Positions 1 through 6,574 of a stretch of 12,532 bases of DNA are shown in pieces. Each line of letters opens with the position of its first letter. Positions within the stretch are counted from its first letter, which is position 1. Under the pieces are notes generated by a model, which did not search any database, was not told the DNA's origin, and saw nothing but the letters and a program-made list of their open reading frames with translations. The stretch is from an uncultured Clostridia bacterium (GTDB lineage: Bacteria; Bacillota; Clostridia; Christensenellales; Borkfalkiaceae). The position numbers and the translations under genes are program-made. The stretch lies in the NCBI GenBank assembly GCA_900557285.1, contig USSJ01000011.1, positions 1 to 12,532 of the forward strand. The letters are read 5' to 3'.

Positions 1-375
1 ACGGTGCTGGCCTACGAGGAAGTGACGGGCGGGGCGCTGACCACGGCGCTGACCCCGGATAATATCACAGCCACGGTGGTCAAGTACCTGCAAGCCGAAG
101 GCGTGGACATCGCCAGCCTGAAGCCTGACCAGATCGAGGGTATCGTCACCAAGTTCGCCGAGGCCACAAACTGTGACCGGAGCGAACTGCTGACCTCCTT
201 CACCGCTGTGGTGACGGAGTATCAGGTAGCCGAAGGCGTGACGCTGCCGCCCATTCAGGCGCAGGTCGGCCTGACCGGGTACGACACCATTGCCTACCGA
301 AAGTTCCTCGCGGAGAACAAGGTCGAAGTGGAGGGCGTTGTCCGTCTTGGCGAAATCTACCAGAACCCCACCGAT
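1..375 (+). CDS. Partial phage tail tape-measure-like protein (both ends missing)
   Basis: The frame is open from base 1, with no start codon or ribosome site in view, so the 5' end lies outside the window. About 125 residues are visible. The segment around GYDTIAYRKFLAEN, followed by VEVEGVVRLGEIYQNP, resembles sequence I remember from tape-measure proteins of Clostridia tailed phages. That recognition is from memory and only moderately sure. Hand-counted GC over bases 1-360 is about 62%, clearly above the next few hundred bases, and codon choice (CTG, GTG, GCC, ACC) differs from the neighbouring genes. Near 366-385 the reading frame enters antisense mraY sequence, and the open frame up to 528 past that point is accidental. 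The gene is therefore broken at the join. A prophage or another genome in a mixed sample could be the source. A non-phage cell-surface or repeat protein is the main alternative. Confidence 0.45.
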
Positions 376-385
376 GCCGCCAGCC
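357..385. other. Junction between phage-like DNA and mraY (probable chimera breakpoint)
   Basis: Reading leftward on the minus strand, the conserved MraY motif NLTDGLDGLAASV is intact to about base 369. Only G, F, W and a stop (357-359) follow, which no MraY has. Reading rightward on the plus strand, the phage-like frame stays plausible to about NPTDAA (near 378). The two identities overlap in a short GC-rich stretch (about 366-380), the sort of microhomology at which assemblies or illegitimate recombination join unrelated DNA. I see no inverted terminal repeat, integrase or att-like repeat there. Confidence 0.7.
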
Positions 386-896
386 CGTCCAATCCGTCCG
401 TAAGGTTCACACAATTCACCGCCGCTATAAACACAAAAGCCACGCAGGGCAGCATCCATATCCCGATATCAAAAGAAAGCCCCGTAAACGGAATATTCAA
501 AACCGTAAGCTCGTTCAGCACGCAATAGATCCCCGCAAACAGCGCGATCGCGATCTGAAAAACAATTTTCTGCCATGCGCGAAGGCCGAGATTTCTGTGA
601 AAATGGAATTTCAGAAAATCATCTAAAAACCCCACCGCCATACACGCTCCGCCAAACGTTACGGCAACCAATGTATGCCTGTCCGCATACAATCCGAAAA
701 AAAGCGCGCACAGGGCAACCGCCGCCACAAAGGAAAGCCCGCCCATCGTCGGCGTACCCGTTTTCCCTTTATGCTCCTCCACATATCCCAGGATGTATTG
801 CCTGGCTCCGCGCCTTTTTAACACGGGTATGAGCACGGCGCAAAGCGCCGCGCTCAATAAACCCGATGCAAGTATCATCAGAATTTCAGCTCTCAT
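357..896 (-). CDS. mraY: Phospho-N-acetylmuramoyl-pentapeptide transferase MraY, N-terminal half only
   Basis: MraY is the inner-membrane enzyme that transfers phospho-MurNAc-pentapeptide from the UDP precursor to undecaprenyl phosphate, making lipid I. The 179-residue frame shows the family features in order: a first membrane helix, the KTGTPTMGG cytoplasmic motif (residues about 45-53), the metal-binding aspartate pair in GFLDDFLK, several further membrane helices, and the NLTDGLDG motif with the third catalytic aspartate. Full-length MraY has about 320-360 residues and ten helices. Here the protein stops just after NLTDGLDG, so the last helices and the downstream histidine-rich active-site loop are missing. 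The start is an ATG preceded by an AAGGG-type ribosome site, and it overlaps the murE stop by 11 bases, typical of translational coupling. The enzyme is essential, so the truncation is probably an assembly artefact rather than biology. Confidence 0.93.
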   Translation of the reverse strand: MRAEILMILASGLLSAALCAVLIPVLKRRGARQYILGYVEEHKGKTGTPTMGGLSFVAAVALCALFFGLYADRHTLVAVTFGGACMAVGFLDDFLKFHFHRNLGLRAWQKIVFQIAIALFAGIYCVLNELTVLNIPFTGLSFDIGIWMLPCVAFVFIAAVNCVNLTDGLDGLAASVGFW

Positions 897-2358
897 TGTT
901 TCCCTTCTCCGACGCCAACCGCTCCGACAACATCTGCTTCACCGCCGAAACGTCGTTGTAAATATGCCGCACTCCCATGATCTCCTGATAATTTTCACCG
1001 CCCTTTCCGGCAATCAGCAGAACATCGCCCGCTTTCAGCATATCCAACGCATACCCGATCCCGCATTCCCTGTCTACCACGATCACATATTCATCCGAAA
1101 CGCGGCGCACGCCTTCTTCGATCTGCAGAATAATGTCAAACGGATCTTCGTAGCGCGGATTGTCCGACGTCAGAACACAAAAATCCGCAATTTTTGCCGC
1201 CGTTTCCCCCATGATCGGACGTTTCAGCGCATCCCTGTTTCCGCCGCACCCGAATACACAGATCAGTCTGCCGCCGCAGTGCTTCCGAAGTGCCGTCAGC
1301 GATTTCTCCAGTCCGTCCGGAGTATGCGCAAAGTCCACAAAAATATCCGCTCCGCGATACCGCGCAATATGCTCCAGTCTCCCGCTCACGCGCGGCAGTC
1401 CCGAAAGCCCCGCCGCGATCATCGGCACCGATACCCCCAAAATTTTTGCGCACGCCGCCGCTGCCATTGCATTGTAAACATTGTACAAGCCCGCCATATG
1501 CAGACGGATATCGTAAAGTTCATCAAACAAGTTGATCACAAAAACACTTCCGTCTATATCTTCCCGAATATCTACCGCAAAGACATCCGCAGGGTTTTCC
1601 AGCCCGTAGCTGTATGCCTTTTCACAAAAACTCCCGATCTTCCGCCCTTCTTCATCGTCGTAGTTCAGCACCGCAAATTTACACCTGCCCGGCTGAAACA
1701 GCTTTTCCTTTGCCGCCGCATACGCACCCATCGTCTTGAAAAAATCCAGATGATCTTCGGTAAAATTTGTGAAGATCGCCGCTTCAAACCTGATCCCGTC
1801 TGTCTTCCCGAAATACAGTGCGTGCGCCGAAACTTCCATCACCGCATACTCGATCCCCGATTCCACCATGTCGGCAAAGATCTTATACAAAAATACGGGA
1901 TCGGGCGTGGTCAGCTCCGGCGAGATTTCCTTATTGGCATATCGAATGCCCAACGTCCCGATATTTCCGCACTTATACCCCGCAGCCGTCAGTACCGACA
2001 CGAGCATATGCGCCGTGGTCGTCTTTCCGTTCGTGCCCGTGATCCCGATGATCTTCAGCTTTTCTTCGGGATGCCCGTAAAAGGCGGCGGCGATCTCCCC
2101 CGCCGCACTTCTTCCGTCTTTGACGATCACCTGCGGGACAGGAAAATCCAATTCCCTCTCCACTGCCAGCGCGACCGCACCCGAAGCCAACGCTTCCGCC
2201 GCGTAATCGTGTCCGTCATGCTCGCCTCCCGCAAAACATACAAACAAGTCCCCGTTCATGACATGTTTGCTGTCCGTACTGACACCTGTGATCTCCTTCT
2301 CCGCAAAGCGGACGCATCTTTCGCTGTGTACCTTCCGCAATAATTCTCCGAGTAACAA
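886..2358 (-). CDS. murE: UDP-MurNAc-tripeptide synthetase MurE, meso-diaminopimelate type
   Basis: This cytoplasmic Mur ligase uses ATP to add the third stem-peptide residue to UDP-MurNAc-L-Ala-D-Glu. The 490-residue length is normal. Visible motifs are the ATP loop GITGTNGKTTT (105-115), the substrate-contacting ELTTPDP region (148-154), EVSAHAL (175-181), the lysine expected to be carbamylated (K217 in AAKEKLF), and the Mur-ligase C-terminal domain beginning near GRLEH. The DNPR motif at 399-402 is the signature of enzymes choosing meso-diaminopimelate, whereas lysine-adding MurE proteins differ there. The start is TTG at 2358, supported by AAGGAG at 2366-2371 with a 7-base spacer. That ribosome site shares bases with the ftsI stop codon, so ftsI and murE are only 11 bases apart. 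The gene overlaps mraY by 11 bases. No regulatory sequence of its own is visible. Confidence 0.97.
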   Translation of the reverse strand: MLLGELLRKVHSERCVRFAEKEITGVSTDSKHVMNGDLFVCFAGGEHDGHDYAAEALASGAVALAVERELDFPVPQVIVKDGRSAAGEIAAAFYGHPEEKLKIIGITGTNGKTTTAHMLVSVLTAAGYKCGNIGTLGIRYANKEISPELTTPDPVFLYKIFADMVESGIEYAVMEVSAHALYFGKTDGIRFEAAIFTNFTEDHLDFFKTMGAYAAAKEKLFQPGRCKFAVLNYDDEEGRKIGSFCEKAYSYGLENPADVFAVDIREDIDGSVFVINLFDELYDIRLHMAGLYNVYNAMAAAACAKILGVSVPMIAAGLSGLPRVSGRLEHIARYRGADIFVDFAHTPDGLEKSLTALRKHCGGRLICVFGCGGNRDALKRPIMGETAAKIADFCVLTSDNPRYEDPFDIILQIEEGVRRVSDEYVIVVDRECGIGYALDMLKAGDVLLIAGKGGENYQEIMGVRHIYNDVSAVKQMLSERLASEKGNNES

Positions 2359-2369
2359 AATTCTGCTCC

Positions 2370-4103
2370 TTATGTTTGATACGGGGCTATATTTTTCAAT
2401 TCGATGATGCCCCTGAATATTTCCGCCGCCGCAGGCGCCGCCACGACGCTCCCGTAATACGCACCCTGCGGTTCATCCACGATCACCAATGCAAGATACT
2501 GCGGATCGTTCGCAGGGAAAAATCCCAGAAAAGACGATACATATTTCCCCTGCGCGATCGCTCCGTTTTCAAATTTCTGCGCCGTTCCCGTCTTTCCGCC
2601 GACCCTGTACCCTTCAATATACGCTTTGCTCCCGCTCCCGTTCGCCACAACGCCTTCCAACAAAGACGCCAAAATTCCGGAAGCCTCTTCACTGATCGTA
2701 CGATTTTTTAAAACGGGCTCGATCATCTCCCGTATCTTTCCGTCCGAAGAGTAAATTTCTTTCACCAGCCGCGGCTGATAATAATACCCGCCGTTCACCG
2801 CCGCGGCTCCCGCACACGCAAGCTGCAATGCCGTTACCGCTACCGTCTGCCCGAATCCGATGCGCGCCAGATCGCAATCCCGCACCGCACTCTCCGCAAC
2901 CAACATCCCCTGTGCTTCCCCCGAAAAATCGATTCCCGTCGGTTTTCCGAAATTGAAAAGCTCCAGATAATCGTAAAAAGTTTCCGTTCCCAACGAGAGC
3001 GCTATATCCGTAAAACAAGGGTTGCAGCTGTTGTTCAGCGCTTCCGCCAGAGTCTGGTTGCAATGTTTTCCGTTCGCATGCGTGCTCCAGCATTTGATCG
3101 TCGTCCCGTCCACCGTGCGCGTCCGCGAACTGTTAAAATGATACTGCAAAGAAAATGCCGCAGAATTTCCCTGCAGATATTCTTCAATATTTGCCGCCGC
3201 CGTTACGATCTTGAACGTCGAACCGGGTTCGTATATATCCGAAATGAGATTGTTCCTGGAAAGCTCGTTCAAAAGTTCGGGATCGTCGCGCGGTATGTCG
3301 TTGAGATCATACGACGGACTCTCCGCCATCGCCAGAATGTCAAACGTGTCCGGATCCAGCACCACGATCTGCGCATTGACCGGCGAATACTGCTCGTACA
3401 GCTTTTGCGCCGCCGCTTCCGCAAGCTGCTGGATCCCGTAATCGATCGTCAGCCGAAGGTTCAGCCCGTCCGCCGCCGGATAATAGACCGCCGTGCCGTC
3501 CACTTCCGCCCCGACCAGATCCGCAGGATAGGCGATCTCGCCGTTCACGCCCGCAAGATATTTGTCGTAATATTTTTCCAGCCCCGTCAGTCCGCTCCCG
3601 TCCGATGAAGTGAATCCGAGCACCCGGGACAGAGTCGTCCCGAACGGATAGATGCGCGAATTGTCCCGCGCATAGTATACCCCCGGCAGATCAAACTCTT
3701 CCAGTTGCGCCGTCTTTACCTTCTCCACGCGCCGCACGATCGTGATCTCCGACACTTTTTTTCCCGTGAGCTTTTCGTACAGTTCCGTTTCGTCCAACGA
3801 AAAAATCGACGCCAGCGTTTTTGCCGTATATTCTTTGTCCTTGACCGCGTTCGGTCGGACAAACACCGAATAGGAGGCATCGTTTTCCGCCAAAACTACT
3901 CCGTTCGTATCCGTGATTTCACCCCGCGCCGCGATCACCGGGATCTCGCGCGTCCATTGCCCGATCGCTTTCGCCCGCAGTTTTTCCCCTTCCACGACCT
4001 GCACATAAAAGAATCTGCCGAAAATTGCCAAAAAAAGAAAGGCCATTGCCAGCATTGCGGCAAATAACCTCTTTCGTAAAAGCGTTGCGGACACCGCGCC
4101 CAC
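2370..4103 (-). CDS. ftsI: Class B penicillin-binding protein, FtsI/SpoVD family transpeptidase
   Basis: This septal (or spore-cortex) peptidoglycan transpeptidase has one N-terminal membrane helix (about residues 12-33 of 577), a PBP dimerisation domain, and a transpeptidase domain with all three motifs: STFK (nucleophile S295), SCN (359-361) and KTG (504-506). No C-terminal PASTA domain is present, which favours FtsI over classical SpoVD. Cysteines 338 and 360 flank the active site in the arrangement known for B. subtilis SpoVD, where a disulfide controls activity. Two more (348, 363) lie beside them. I place the start at GTG 4103, with GGAAGGA 11 bases upstream. The only in-frame alternative upstream is TTG at 4181, which lies in a hairpin loop with no ribosome site. 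An ATG at 4149 is out of frame. The hairpin terminator lies just upstream and murE follows 11 bases after the stop. Confidence 0.93.
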   Translation of the reverse strand: MGAVSATLLRKRLFAAMLAMAFLFLAIFGRFFYVQVVEGEKLRAKAIGQWTREIPVIAARGEITDTNGVVLAENDASYSVFVRPNAVKDKEYTAKTLASIFSLDETELYEKLTGKKVSEITIVRRVEKVKTAQLEEFDLPGVYYARDNSRIYPFGTTLSRVLGFTSSDGSGLTGLEKYYDKYLAGVNGEIAYPADLVGAEVDGTAVYYPAADGLNLRLTIDYGIQQLAEAAAQKLYEQYSPVNAQIVVLDPDTFDILAMAESPSYDLNDIPRDDPELLNELSRNNLISDIYEPGSTFKIVTAAANIEEYLQGNSAAFSLQYHFNSSRTRTVDGTTIKCWSTHANGKHCNQTLAEALNNSCNPCFTDIALSLGTETFYDYLELFNFGKPTGIDFSGEAQGMLVAESAVRDCDLARIGFGQTVAVTALQLACAGAAAVNGGYYYQPRLVKEIYSSDGKIREMIEPVLKNRTISEEASGILASLLEGVVANGSGSKAYIEGYRVGGKTGTAQKFENGAIAQGKYVSSFLGFFPANDPQYLALVIVDEPQGAYYGSVVAAPAAAEIFRGIIELKNIAPYQT

Positions 4104-4149
4104 CGTATGTTTTGTCCTTCCGATCTCTCTTTTCCTTCCTTTCAGACAT

Positions 4150-4203
4150 AAAAAAATCGGTCTGCCCGCAGCCCTAACCAAGGGCCGCCCGCGAGACCGA
4201 TTT
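4150..4203 (-). terminator. Intrinsic terminator-like hairpin between ftsL and ftsI
   Basis: Read on the minus strand, AAATCGGTCT (4203-4194) pairs perfectly with AGACCGATTT (4163-4154). An inner GCCCT/AGGGC stem (4171-4175 with 4181-4185) closes a five-base loop. Seven Ts follow (4156-4150, the first three within the arm). This is the form of a Rho-independent terminator in the direction of the dcw genes. It lies 22 bases after the ftsL stop and 46 bases before the ftsI start. It would lower or condition transcription of ftsI, murE and mraY, and I see no promoter between it and ftsI. On the plus strand only three Ts follow, so it is directional. Confidence 0.75.
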
Positions 4204-4224
4204 CGTTCGTAAATCTTTCAGTTG

Positions 4225-5034
4225 TCAGTTGCGTACCATGCCGAGTTCTTCTTCCGCACGGCTGATGATCGACGAATCACTCGTAAGTTCCGCGATCTCA
4301 TCTTTCAGAGCCTGCGACTGCGTCATCACGGAATTCAGTTCCGCTTCCCGCGCCGCTATGCTCGAATCCAGATTGTTCAGCACGCTCGTATTGATGATGA
4401 TCAGCGCCAGAACCACCGCCACGACGATCGCGTAAACGCACATCAGCAGTTTCCCTTTCGCCGTCATCGAGTAGCCCTTTTTCTCTTCTTTGACAACGCG
4501 CTGTTCGTCGCGGTAAAGATCGCTGCGATACTGGATCGTCGTCATCGTCGGCGTCAGATCTTCGCTCGCTTCCTCCGCATACGCGGCCGCCGGCTGCTCA
4601 TATACCGGCTGCTCATAAGCAGGCGCTTCATAGGCAGGAGCTTGCGGTTCCATGACCGCCGCACGATTGTTGATCGGCGAATCCGCACGGAATATGTCTT
4701 CCGTTACACGCTGATGCGTAAACTGCGGCGCCTGCTGCTGTTCCTGCTCACGCTCCGGATACAGCATGGCCCGCGCATACGATTCGGGAGAATCGTAAAC
4801 CGGCTCCGCATAGTTCTCCTGTACGGGCGCTTCACCCATGATCTCTTCCGCCTTCTTCAAATCGGGATTGATCAGTTTTTTATAATTGTCCGAGATGCGC
4901 GAATTAAAATTCAGAGCCCTCTGCTCTTCCGTCATTTCGGCAGGCTCCGCCCCGCCGCTCAGCTTTCCGTATGCTTTCAGCGAACTGTCCGTACGTTCAT
5001 TCGTCCTTATCCTTTCCAAAACGCCCGTTGCCAT
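4225..5034 (-). CDS. ftsL: FtsL-like divisome protein with a long cytoplasmic N-terminal region
   Basis: The protein has 269 residues: a hydrophilic N-terminal part (1-195), one membrane helix (about 196-216, VYAIVVAVVLALIII core), then about 50 residues with heptad-like coiled-coil character (about 220-252) ending in RAEEELGMVRN. A helix followed by an outer-face coiled coil, encoded between rsmH and ftsI, is what defines FtsL/DivIC, a scaffold for FtsI and FtsW at the septum. Known FtsL proteins have only about 100-120 residues with a short cytoplasmic tail, so the extra 150 or more residues are unusual. They include a Tyr/Pro/Ala repeat around 131-153 (PAYEAPAYEQPVYEQP) and a Gln/Glu-rich patch near 95-102. 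The start is ATG 5034, with AAGGAG at 5044-5049 and a 9-base spacer. An upstream ATG at 5052 would place that ribosome site inside the coding sequence. Assignment rests on architecture and position, not sequence identity. Confidence 0.7.
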   Translation of the reverse strand: MATGVLERIRTNERTDSSLKAYGKLSGGAEPAEMTEEQRALNFNSRISDNYKKLINPDLKKAEEIMGEAPVQENYAEPVYDSPESYARAMLYPEREQEQQQAPQFTHQRVTEDIFRADSPINNRAAVMEPQAPAYEAPAYEQPVYEQPAAAYAEEASEDLTPTMTTIQYRSDLYRDEQRVVKEEKKGYSMTAKGKLLMCVYAIVVAVVLALIIINTSVLNNLDSSIAAREAELNSVMTQSQALKDEIAELTSDSSIISRAEEELGMVRN

Positions 5035-5059
5035 GTTGCCCTTCTCCTTCATTATATTC

Positions 5060-5995
5060 TCAAACTTTTTCCGCTATTCGCAATTTCGCACATTTGGATC
5101 GGGAGTTGTCCGCCAATTCCTCTTCCGTTGCTGTCAGCGGTTTTCTGGTGATAATCTCAATTTCTTTCTTCTTTCCGCACACGCACACCGGCAAACTCTT
5201 ATCACAGATACAATCCGTCGCCATGTCCCGGAATACGTTTTTTACGATCCTGTCTTCCAACGAATGAAATGTCAGGATACAGATCCTGCCGCCCTTTTTC
5301 AGGCGCCTCGCCAGTCCGCGAACCGCATCTTCCAGCCCGCCTAACTCATCGTTCACTTCAATGCGGATCGCCTGGAATGTCTTTCGCTCGCACGGGCCGT
5401 TGTGCTGAAACTTCGCCGGAATGCTTGCCTCTATGATCCGCTTCAGTTCTCCCGTCCTGGTGATCTTGCCTTTCTCCCTCGCCCGAACTATGTTCGCCGC
5501 GATCTTCTTTGCAAATTTCTCTTCCCCGTATGCGTCGATGATCTTCGCCAGCTTCTCCTGCGAATACGTGTTGACCACGTCTTCCGCCGAAAATGCCGCC
5601 TGCGGATTCATCCGCATATCCAGCGGCGCGTCTTTCATGTAACTGAATCCGCGCGATACTTCATCCAGCTGAAAACTCGATACCCCGAAATCCAGCAAAA
5701 CTCCGTCCAGCTTGTCCGTCCCGTCCTCTTCCAGAACCGCCGCAAAATCTTTGTAATTGCTTTTGTATATCCTGAACCGCCCGGCAAATTCCGCCAGCCG
5801 CTTCGTCGCCGCCTCGATCGCACAATCATCCAGATCCGTCGCGATCAGCCTTCCGCCCGGCGCCGTCCTTTTCAGAATCTCGTACGAATGCCCGCCGCCG
5901 CCGATCGTTCCGTCAAAATAAACTCCGCCATCTTTCAGTTTAAGCCCCGCCATGCACTCTTCCAGCATCACCGGCTTATGCGAAAACGCTATCAT
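5060..5995 (-). CDS. rsmH: 16S rRNA (cytosine(1402)-N(4))-methyltransferase RsmH
   Basis: RsmH (MraW) uses S-adenosylmethionine to methylate N4 of C1402 in the 16S rRNA decoding centre. The 311-residue length is standard. The N-terminal SHKPVMLEE opening is typical. The S-adenosylmethionine-binding loop appears as DGTIGGGGHS (28-37), followed by the acidic ATDLD segment, then GVLLDFGVSSFQLD and GFSYMKDAPLDMRM. The family hallmark ILTFHSLEDRIVK is near the C-terminal third. A cysteine cluster (DCICDKSLPVCVCG) precedes the conserved KPLTATEEE and NSRSKCAKLRIAEK end; similar cysteines occur in many Firmicutes RsmH proteins. The ATG overlaps the mraZ stop as ATGA, with a weak AAAGG ribosome site inside mraZ, so translation is probably coupled. 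The ftsL-like gene follows after 25 bases. Confidence 0.97.
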   Translation of the reverse strand: MIAFSHKPVMLEECMAGLKLKDGGVYFDGTIGGGGHSYEILKRTAPGGRLIATDLDDCAIEAATKRLAEFAGRFRIYKSNYKDFAAVLEEDGTDKLDGVLLDFGVSSFQLDEVSRGFSYMKDAPLDMRMNPQAAFSAEDVVNTYSQEKLAKIIDAYGEEKFAKKIAANIVRAREKGKITRTGELKRIIEASIPAKFQHNGPCERKTFQAIRIEVNDELGGLEDAVRGLARRLKKGGRICILTFHSLEDRIVKNVFRDMATDCICDKSLPVCVCGKKKEIEIITRKPLTATEEELADNSRSKCAKLRIAEKV

Positions 5996-6432
5996 TCTTT
6001 TGCCTTTTTCAGCGCGTTCAGCTTCGCAAATACCGAACTGATATTCATGTTCGCCGTGTTCTTCGCAAACCGCTCCGCAGGCTCTATCCTTAAATAGGAC
6101 GCCGCCCCCGTGATCACGATATCTTTATCGATCTTCGCGTACTCCTTCAGCTCCGCGGGAAGCACGATCCTCCCCTGATTGTCTTCGCTGACATCGTATA
6201 CCATCCCGGTGAAGAGTGCGATCGCGTTCTGCGCTTCTTCATCAAAAAAAGAAGCTTCCCCGAAAGAATCCAGAATCTTCTGGTACTCTTTCTGCGGCAT
6301 CACATAAACGCTTTCTCCCGGCCCGAACGCCAGCTTGTAATCCGCGCCCAGCTCCGCTTTGAATTTCGCAGGAATGCGTATTCTGTTTTTATCGTCCAAC
6401 CGGTTGTTGAACCTTCCGTTGAAAGAATACAC
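5992..6432 (-). CDS. mraZ: Transcriptional regulator MraZ
   Basis: MraZ is a ring-forming DNA-binding protein that represses its own dcw operon in the species studied. The 146-residue protein has the two swapped-hairpin AbrB-like half-domains, each with its signature: LDDKNRIRIPA (12-22) and EDNQGRIVLPA (83-93). In both, the arginine and proline match the D-x-K-x-R-x-x-x-P pattern used for DNA contact. The start is GTG at 6432, with a G-rich ribosome site (GGGGGGAG) 7 bases upstream. The C-terminal tail is lysine-rich (KLNALKKAKE). It is the first gene of the operon. The three AGTGGT boxes just upstream are the expected target, so autoregulation is likely. The stop codon overlaps the rsmH start. 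Confidence 0.96.
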   Translation of the reverse strand: MYSFNGRFNNRLDDKNRIRIPAKFKAELGADYKLAFGPGESVYVMPQKEYQKILDSFGEASFFDEEAQNAIALFTGMVYDVSEDNQGRIVLPAELKEYAKIDKDIVITGAASYLRIEPAERFAKNTANMNISSVFAKLNALKKAKE

Positions 6433-6462
6433 CTTCCCTCTCCCCCCGTTGTTGATGTATTC

Positions 6463-6496
6463 ATTATATCACCACTTTTGACCACTGTCAACCACT
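6463..6496 (-). promoter_or_regulatory. dcw operon promoter overlaid by three MraZ boxes
   Basis: On the minus strand there is TTGACA (6491-6486), a 17-base spacer and TATAAT (6468-6463), matching the sigma-A consensus at all twelve positions. AGTGGT occurs three times at exact 10-base intervals, starting at 6496, 6486 and 6476, so the boxes lie across the -35 element and the spacer. Known MraZ sites are direct repeats with a 10-base period (TGGGN-type in E. coli, AAAGTG-type in mollicutes). A ring protein bound here would block RNA polymerase. The expected transcription start is near 6456, giving a leader of about 24 bases before the mraZ GTG. Confidence 0.9.
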
Positions 6497-6574
6497 TATT
6501 TGTTTTTTTTGAGAATTTTTTCTCTTTTTTTTATCGAAATGCAGGGATTTTAAATAAAAACAAATGTTTGTTTA

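Noticed and set aside
386..528. Continuation of the phage-like frame up to a stop at 528
   Set aside because: These bases are the antisense of conserved MraY, so the apparent C-terminus of the phage-like protein is an accident of the join.
793..2343. A 516-codon plus-strand open frame antisense to mraY and murE
   Set aside because: The translation is arginine-rich and featureless, and the minus strand encodes clear MraY and MurE with conserved motifs.
3919..4149. ATG at 4149 as the ftsI start
   Set aside because: It is out of frame with the transpeptidase and the resulting peptide has no membrane helix. A frameshift would be needed and nothing supports one.
6509..6533. GAGAA/TTCTC stem followed by a T run on the plus strand, resembling a terminator
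   Set aside because: The stem is only five AT-rich base pairs and no plus-strand gene ends there.
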